64,000 nucleotides of DNA, from positions 1-64,000 of the forward strand of contig JAIPBU010000017.1 in NCBI GenBank assembly GCA_021738535.1, read 5' to 3'. A model generated the notes under the pieces. The model did no database searches. It was given only the letters and a program-made list of their open reading frames with translations, and was not told the origin of the DNA. The position numbers and the translations under genes were made by a program. Shown here in pieces: positions 59,812 to 64,000 of this stretch. This DNA is from Bacteroidales bacterium. GTDB taxonomy: Bacteria; Bacteroidota; Bacteroidia; Bacteroidales; VadinHA17. Numbering within the stretch: position 1 is the first letter of the stretch; each line of letters starts with the position of its first letter.

Positions 59812-61737
59812 TTATTTCGTTATATGAAATTCCTTTCCCTTCAAAACTCCGCCACGGGTTGATTCAACGGAGGCCTTTCCGGTAATATCAGCATCCTTAT
59901 ACACCCGGACAATGAATTCACAACTATTTTCTTCTTCACCGGGGGTAAAGCCGTTGTTTTTGGTTTTTGATGATACCGGACGGTATGAACGTCTCCACCT
60001 GTAACCTCTTCCGTCTGAATCCTCATCTACAATTTTCATTACAGGATTATCGCCTTCAACAAGTTCCTTATCAAAGTCTATTTTCACCATATCCTCTCTT
60101 ACGATCTTCACCAGATGTGCCTGTTTAAGTGCAGTGGGCAATTTGCCTGTATTTCTGTACTTTACACTTACCCTGTAATCCGTTGAATCTTTTTTATAAG
60201 ACTTGATTTTCTTCACATCCACATCTTCCCATTCCAGTTTAGGCAGGTGTTTGACCATAGCAAGATTAAACAGGGCCTGGTTTTTAGCCCAGGGAAGCAG
60301 GTGTTGTGCAGGAGGGTTCTGGGAAAAGAATTTAGGGTGAAATCCCCCAATTTCCACTTCACCATATACAGGGTGCACTGCTTTGGTCCATTCAATAAAA
60401 CCATTGCCATTATTCTCTTCCTCATCCCAGCGAAGCAGGTCAAGCTGGTCTGTGTCACCGTCTTCATCATAATCTTTATACCTTGCGCCATTCCACAGCT
60501 CATCCCCGTACCATATTGATCCGTAATACCAGTAACCAAAATCAGGGCCGTGGCCGAAAAGGGGGTTGCCCCGGCCATAATCCTCATAAACATCGCCTGC
60601 CCTTTCATAACCGGTTATTTCCTTACCCATCTCATCAAAATATTCATACCACTCCAGGTCTTCCTCGTACATCCTCTCTTCGGATGCTGAAGTAGATGGT
60701 GGCCGAAGGTGCATTGGCACCCTGGTGTCCATTGAATTAACTATATACACATTAGGGTGAGAGAGCAGGAAAGTAACAACAGAGCGTGTTTCTATTTCAC
60801 TGAGAGGATATTCTCCTGCACCATATTGAGTAAATCCTCGTCCTGTTGCTTCGTCATGCCTTTCGGGCCTCCAGTTTTCGGGATAGTTCCTGTGCAGGTC
60901 CAGTCCGCCTATACCATCTTCATTAATGCGACCATCGCCGTCATTATCCATTCCTTCTCTTTCGACCAGGTAGTTGCCTTCTCCTTCCTCTACTCTTTTC
61001 ATTATTCTCCCGGTGGGATCATCGGTATCGATTATCATATTACCCTTTTCACTGTCTTTCCACCTCATTGAGAGTATTATACCGTCACCGTTTATATCAT
61101 CGGCCGGGTCTTCATCCAGTAATCCGTCACGGTCATTATCGCAGGGACGTACTGTACTGCGGTTACTCTGCGCCGTATGCACATAGAGCTTATGACCATC
61201 AGGGTTATTCACCGGTCTCAGGTAGAAAGCATAATTATCTACCAGGGTGCTCACTTCATCATCCTTACCATAATTCTCCAGCAGGTATTGTGCCAGCCAC
61301 ATAACTGATTCCGCACTTGTAATCTCACCGCTATGCCTGTTACCCTCAAAAAAAGCAGCAGGCTTATCCGTATCCTCACCTGTTTCCGGGTTTGTTATTG
61401 TCATCTGCAGTATTGGTCTTCCCTCGAAGCTGGCGGCTACCTGGTAAAGATCAACCAGTTGGGGATATTTTTCGGCCCAGCTTATCATCCACTGGTTCAT
61501 CACATCGGCCGAGTGGAAAACGTCAAAGGTCAGTTTATCACCTTTTTCATATTCCACCTGCCGGTGTTCAACCTGCGGAAAGAAACTTATACCATGCCTG
61601 TATCCCTTAACGGTATACACCGTATCGTTGGCATCTGATTCAGGCCAGGTGTTTTTATTCAAGGTTTTGTAATCCTGGGCAGCTGACAGAACAGCCATAC
61701 TGATCAGAATAAGGAGAAATGAGATTTTTTTCATCAT
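59812..61737 (-). CDS. Exported M14 zinc carboxypeptidase
   Basis: I start at the ATG at 61737 (MMKKISFLLILISMAVLSAAQ) rather than the TTG at 61743. The Sec signal is clear. The zinc ligands are in FFEGNRHSGEITSAESVMWL (HxxE) and a later His (GGLDLHRNYPEN region). Acid loops such as CDNDRDGLLDEDPADDINGD and DNDGDGRINEDGIGG may bind calcium. The C-terminal part ends in an Ig-like domain with KVSVKYRNTGKLPTAL-type text. M14 enzymes remove C-terminal residues from peptides; this one works outside the cytoplasm. Single gene, near the FNR-like regulator. Confidence 0.9.
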   Translation of the reverse strand: MMKKISFLLILISMAVLSAAQDYKTLNKNTWPESDANDTVYTVKGYRHGISFFPQVEHRQVEYEKGDKLTFDVFHSADVMNQWMISWAEKYPQLVDLYQVAASFEGRPILQMTITNPETGEDTDKPAAFFEGNRHSGEITSAESVMWLAQYLLENYGKDDEVSTLVDNYAFYLRPVNNPDGHKLYVHTAQSNRSTVRPCDNDRDGLLDEDPADDINGDGIILSMRWKDSEKGNMIIDTDDPTGRIMKRVEEGEGNYLVEREGMDNDGDGRINEDGIGGLDLHRNYPENWRPERHDEATGRGFTQYGAGEYPLSEIETRSVVTFLLSHPNVYIVNSMDTRVPMHLRPPSTSASEERMYEEDLEWYEYFDEMGKEITGYERAGDVYEDYGRGNPLFGHGPDFGYWYYGSIWYGDELWNGARYKDYDEDGDTDQLDLLRWDEEENNGNGFIEWTKAVHPVYGEVEIGGFHPKFFSQNPPAQHLLPWAKNQALFNLAMVKHLPKLEWEDVDVKKIKSYKKDSTDYRVSVKYRNTGKLPTALKQAHLVKIVREDMVKIDFDKELVEGDNPVMKIVDEDSDGRGYRWRRSYRPVSSKTKNNGFTPGEEENSCEFIVRVYKDADITGKASVESTRGGVLKGKEFHITK

Positions 61738-61855
61738 GAGCAATCTTATTAGTGAAACAGAAAAGGATATTTATACTGTATCAAAAGTATTAAATAATGA
61801 CTCACACTCTCTGCTTACCCGAATGTTCTGGAGCAGGGTATTACCGGTTTCCGGA

Positions 61856-62548
61856 TTAACCCCGTGAAGAAATCATTTCCAGCTTGTCAAGATCCAGTAC
61901 TTCAACTGTTTTACCGTAGAGATTAATCATTTTCTCTTTCCTGAAATCAGATAATGTCCGGATAACATTCGCAGTACTCATACTAATATAATCGGCGATT
62001 TCCTTCCTGGATACAGGCAGGTCAAAGACCATAGATTTATATATATCCTTTGTAAAATAAAGCAGTATATAAGCAACCCTTCCGGCAAGGTTCCTGCTAC
62101 GGATATCCAGGGTCTGTAATATAATTTTATCGCTTATTTCTGACAGTTTGCCCATCAGTTCAAGTCCAAAATTGCCATGATGCAGCACCAGTGTCCTAAT
62201 ATGTTCCATTTTAATACTGCAAATCACAGATTCCTCTATTGCTGAAACAGAATACTTGTAATTATCCTGTGAAAAGACGCTGATGTTACTTACAAATTCA
62301 AAAGGCCGGGTAATGGTAATAATCTGTTCTTCTCCCTGGGCATCCTGCCTGAAAACCTTAACCAGTCCGCTCTTCAGGTACTTGAACTCCTGTATGGGAT
62401 CTCCCTCTTTATGAATTATCCCCCCCTTACTGTATGAGTATTCCCTGTGGTAGTCGCACAATGTTTCAACCTCAGATTCATTTAATGTTGAAAAGGCCAC
62501 ATTACGAAATTCACATCCGGAACACCGGCATTTATTCTGATCTATCAT
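61856..62548 (-). CDS. Crp/Fnr-family regulator with N-terminal cysteines
   Basis: 230 residues. The N-terminus has a cysteine group (KCRCSGCEFRN) that could bind an iron-sulfur cluster or zinc. A cyclic-nucleotide-binding fold follows (GDPIQEFKYLKSGLVKVFRQ), then a winged helix-turn-helix (VSRKEIADYISMSTANVIRT). FNR-like regulators switch genes on loss of oxygen. A fourth cysteine (CDYHREY) lies nearby. The gene is divergent from a flavodoxin-family reductase gene, a plausible target. Confidence 0.9.
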   Translation of the reverse strand: MIDQNKCRCSGCEFRNVAFSTLNESEVETLCDYHREYSYSKGGIIHKEGDPIQEFKYLKSGLVKVFRQDAQGEEQIITITRPFEFVSNISVFSQDNYKYSVSAIEESVICSIKMEHIRTLVLHHGNFGLELMGKLSEISDKIILQTLDIRSRNLAGRVAYILLYFTKDIYKSMVFDLPVSRKEIADYISMSTANVIRTLSDFRKEKMINLYGKTVEVLDLDKLEMISSRG

Positions 62549-62684
62549 GTTATCATCAATTTATACACAAAGTAACTATTTAAATCATTTATTATACAAT
62601 TTTGTTCAGTTTTTATGTTATTGTCTTTTTTCTGGCTATTTTGGCACGACTGAAATTTTTGTATCATTAAAAACCCACATACAG

Positions 62685-63227
62685 ATGAAAGTACTGGGAA
62701 TCAGTGGCAGTCCCCGCAAAAACAGCAATACTGACATACTTGTAAAAGCTGTGCTAAGGGGAGCCGGTGAAGCCGGACATGATACTGAATTTATCAAGCT
62801 CAACGACATTGACATGCAGGCATGCCAGGCATGTGATTATTGTCGCGAAAGCAGTGAAAGAAGGTGTAAACTGGAAGACGAAGGATCCTCAGTTCTTGAC
62901 AGGACAATGGATTGTGACGTTCTTGTTTTCGGATCGCCCGTATACATGGCAGGTTTATCGGCCCAGGCCAAAGCCTATATTGACAGGTGGTATTCGTTCA
63001 AGGATTCAAACAGGATAACCAAGATCAAAGGGAATAAAAAGGTTATTGGTGTTTACGCCCAGGGAGCCAAAGACGGCACCTATCACAGGCTTTTCGAGAC
63101 CAATGAAAGGCTTTTCAACTCGAATAATTTTGAATATTTGGGCACATTGGTCAGTACCGAATACCGTGTACCGGAGGAAGGAAGTGATCTTTTTGAAAAA
63201 GCTTACCAGGCAGGAATTGCATTGTAA
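62685..63227 (+). CDS. Flavodoxin-family NAD(P)H-dependent reductase
   Basis: I start at the ATG of MKVLGISGSPRKNSNTDILV (62685), which begins the flavodoxin fold directly; the frame is open upstream to 62547 but that part looks non-coding. 180 residues. The FMN loop is GSPRKNSNT. A cysteine cluster (MQACQACDYCRESSERRCKL) may carry iron-sulfur or disulfides, as in iron-sulfur flavoproteins. GSPVYMAGLSAQAKAYIDRW is typical. It likely handles redox of quinones or electron carriers. The divergent FNR-like gene suggests oxygen control. Confidence 0.88.
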   Translation: MKVLGISGSPRKNSNTDILVKAVLRGAGEAGHDTEFIKLNDIDMQACQACDYCRESSERRCKLEDEGSSVLDRTMDCDVLVFGSPVYMAGLSAQAKAYIDRWYSFKDSNRITKIKGNKKVIGVYAQGAKDGTYHRLFETNERLFNSNNFEYLGTLVSTEYRVPEEGSDLFEKAYQAGIAL

Positions 63228-63242
63228 AAACCAGGAATTTAT

Positions 63243-64000
63243 ATGTTCTTAAACAACACTATTTACAAAACAGATTATCACACTCACACATATTACAGCG
63301 ACGGCCGCGGATGGCCTGAAGACTATATTGGAAGGGCAAAAGAGATAGGGCTTAAAGAGATTGGTTTCTCAGATCATTTAACACTGACAGAGGAACAGCA
63401 GGACTGGAGCATTAAGCCATCAAAGCTGAATGAATACAGTGAAAGGATACTGAGAATTAAAGAAAGGGTGTCCGGGATAAAGGTTCGCCTGGGTCTTGAA
63501 GTTGATTATTTTCCCGGCAGGGAGGATGAGATATCCCGTGCAATCAGCGCTTTACCTCTTGATTATGTAATAGGCTCGGTTCATTACCTGGGCGAGGAAA
63601 GTGTGGACCTGGGACGCGAGTATTATAAAGACAAAAACATCAATGAAATATTTGAGTTATATTTCAGGATGGTTTCAAGGGCAGCAGCCACGGGGCTTTT
63701 TGACTTTATGGCTCACCCTGACCTGGTAAGGATATATAATTACAATCCCTCAGGTAACCCTGAACCTATGTACAGGGAGCTTGCCGCCGCTCTGAAAAAA
63801 TCAGATATTGCTTTTGAGATCAATACCAACGGGATGAATAAGCCCCTGCAGGATTTCTATCCTGATCGTAATTACCTTCGTGTTTTCAGGGAAGAAGGCG
63901 TTCCTGTCTGTGTTAATTCGGATGCACATGCTCCCATTAAGCTGGGTCAGCATTTTGATGAGGCTTATGATCTGCTCAAAGATGCGGGCTTCACAGAAAC
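63243..64000 (+). CDS. PHP-family histidinol-phosphatase, cut by window end
   Basis: About 252 residues are visible; the gene runs off the window. The start MFLNNTIYKTDYHTHTYYSD gives the first PHP metal motif (DYHTH). Next are GFSDHLTL, LGLEVDYFPG, VIGSVHYLG and FMAHPDLVRIYN, with a final CVNSDAH motif. These are the ordered metal-binding motifs of the PHP fold seen in HisK-type histidinol-phosphatases, which dephosphorylate histidinol phosphate. Other phosphoesterases share the fold. It starts 15 bases after the flavodoxin gene stop and is probably co-transcribed with it. Confidence 0.88.
   Translation, partial: MFLNNTIYKTDYHTHTYYSDGRGWPEDYIGRAKEIGLKEIGFSDHLTLTEEQQDWSIKPSKLNEYSERILRIKERVSGIKVRLGLEVDYFPGREDEISRAISALPLDYVIGSVHYLGEESVDLGREYYKDKNINEIFELYFRMVSRAAATGLFDFMAHPDLVRIYNYNPSGNPEPMYRELAAALKKSDIAFEINTNGMNKPLQDFYPDRNYLRVFREEGVPVCVNSDAHAPIKLGQHFDEAYDLLKDAGFTE

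Overview
The window comes from a member of the Bacteroidota, most likely the Bacteroidales/Marinilabiliales side. The signs are lipoproteins with Bacteroidota-type lipoboxes, ECF sigma/anti-sigma-like pairs, a LytS-type kinase with a large periplasmic propeller, an AsmA-like giant, TldD/TldE, a pyrophosphate-type phosphofructokinase, and promoters of the TTTG-N19-TANNTTTG type. No rRNA, tRNA or CRISPR array was seen. All assignments were made by eye from motifs and family resemblance; no database search was run.

Region 1 (1-10.3 kb) is an accessory island, visibly more A/T-rich than the rest. Apart from an IS91-type remnant, its genes all lie on the + strand: a ParE-type toxin-antitoxin pair, an Abi fragment, two dehydrogenase-type reductases, two SDR/NmrA-type genes, a SIMPL protein, a serine hydrolase, a DUF4256 protein and a VOC-fold lipoprotein. 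They are separated by structured, partly repeated spacers that often end in GTTRRRY-like cores just before the next gene. This looks like a gene-cassette array (an integron array without an integrase, or an analogous system) in decay. Several genes are chimeras or fragments: Abi joined to SDR, a hydrolase joined to a toxin tail, a truncated reductase, and an IS91 transposase without its HUH block.

Region 2 (11-25.4 kb) is rich in sensing and signalling. It holds CheD overlapping a six-PAS hybrid kinase with an expandable coiled coil, a lipoprotein, a Crp-like regulator, an EFR1-type flavodoxin/ferredoxin, a guanylate-kinase-like protein, a TetR regulator with a palindromic operator, a solute-binding lipoprotein, a frameshifted membrane protein, an MscS channel, and a LytS-like kinase with a LuxR-type response regulator.

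Region 3 (25.6-40.9 kb) has a DUF4838 protein and a GH106-like glycosidase, then an unusual membrane protein that appears to fuse ECF-transporter-like membrane parts to a THEP1-type NTPase. An ECF sigma / anti-sigma-like / outer-membrane barrel cluster follows, then a ThiF/MoeB-like protein, peptidase E, an AsmA-like protein with a kinase, and a U32 protein.

Region 4 (40.9-64 kb) is mostly on the minus strand and mostly housekeeping or envelope: MnmH, a hybrid kinase with a degenerate N box, RsgA, an exported amidase, a PPi-type PFK, a TIGR01777 epimerase (+), an S74 tail-fibre-like protein, a VPS10/BNR protein, TldE and TldD, a dicarboxylate/glutamate symporter, an M14 carboxypeptidase and a Crp/Fnr regulator. 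The window closes on + strand genes for a flavodoxin-family reductase and a PHP-family phosphatase cut by the window edge.
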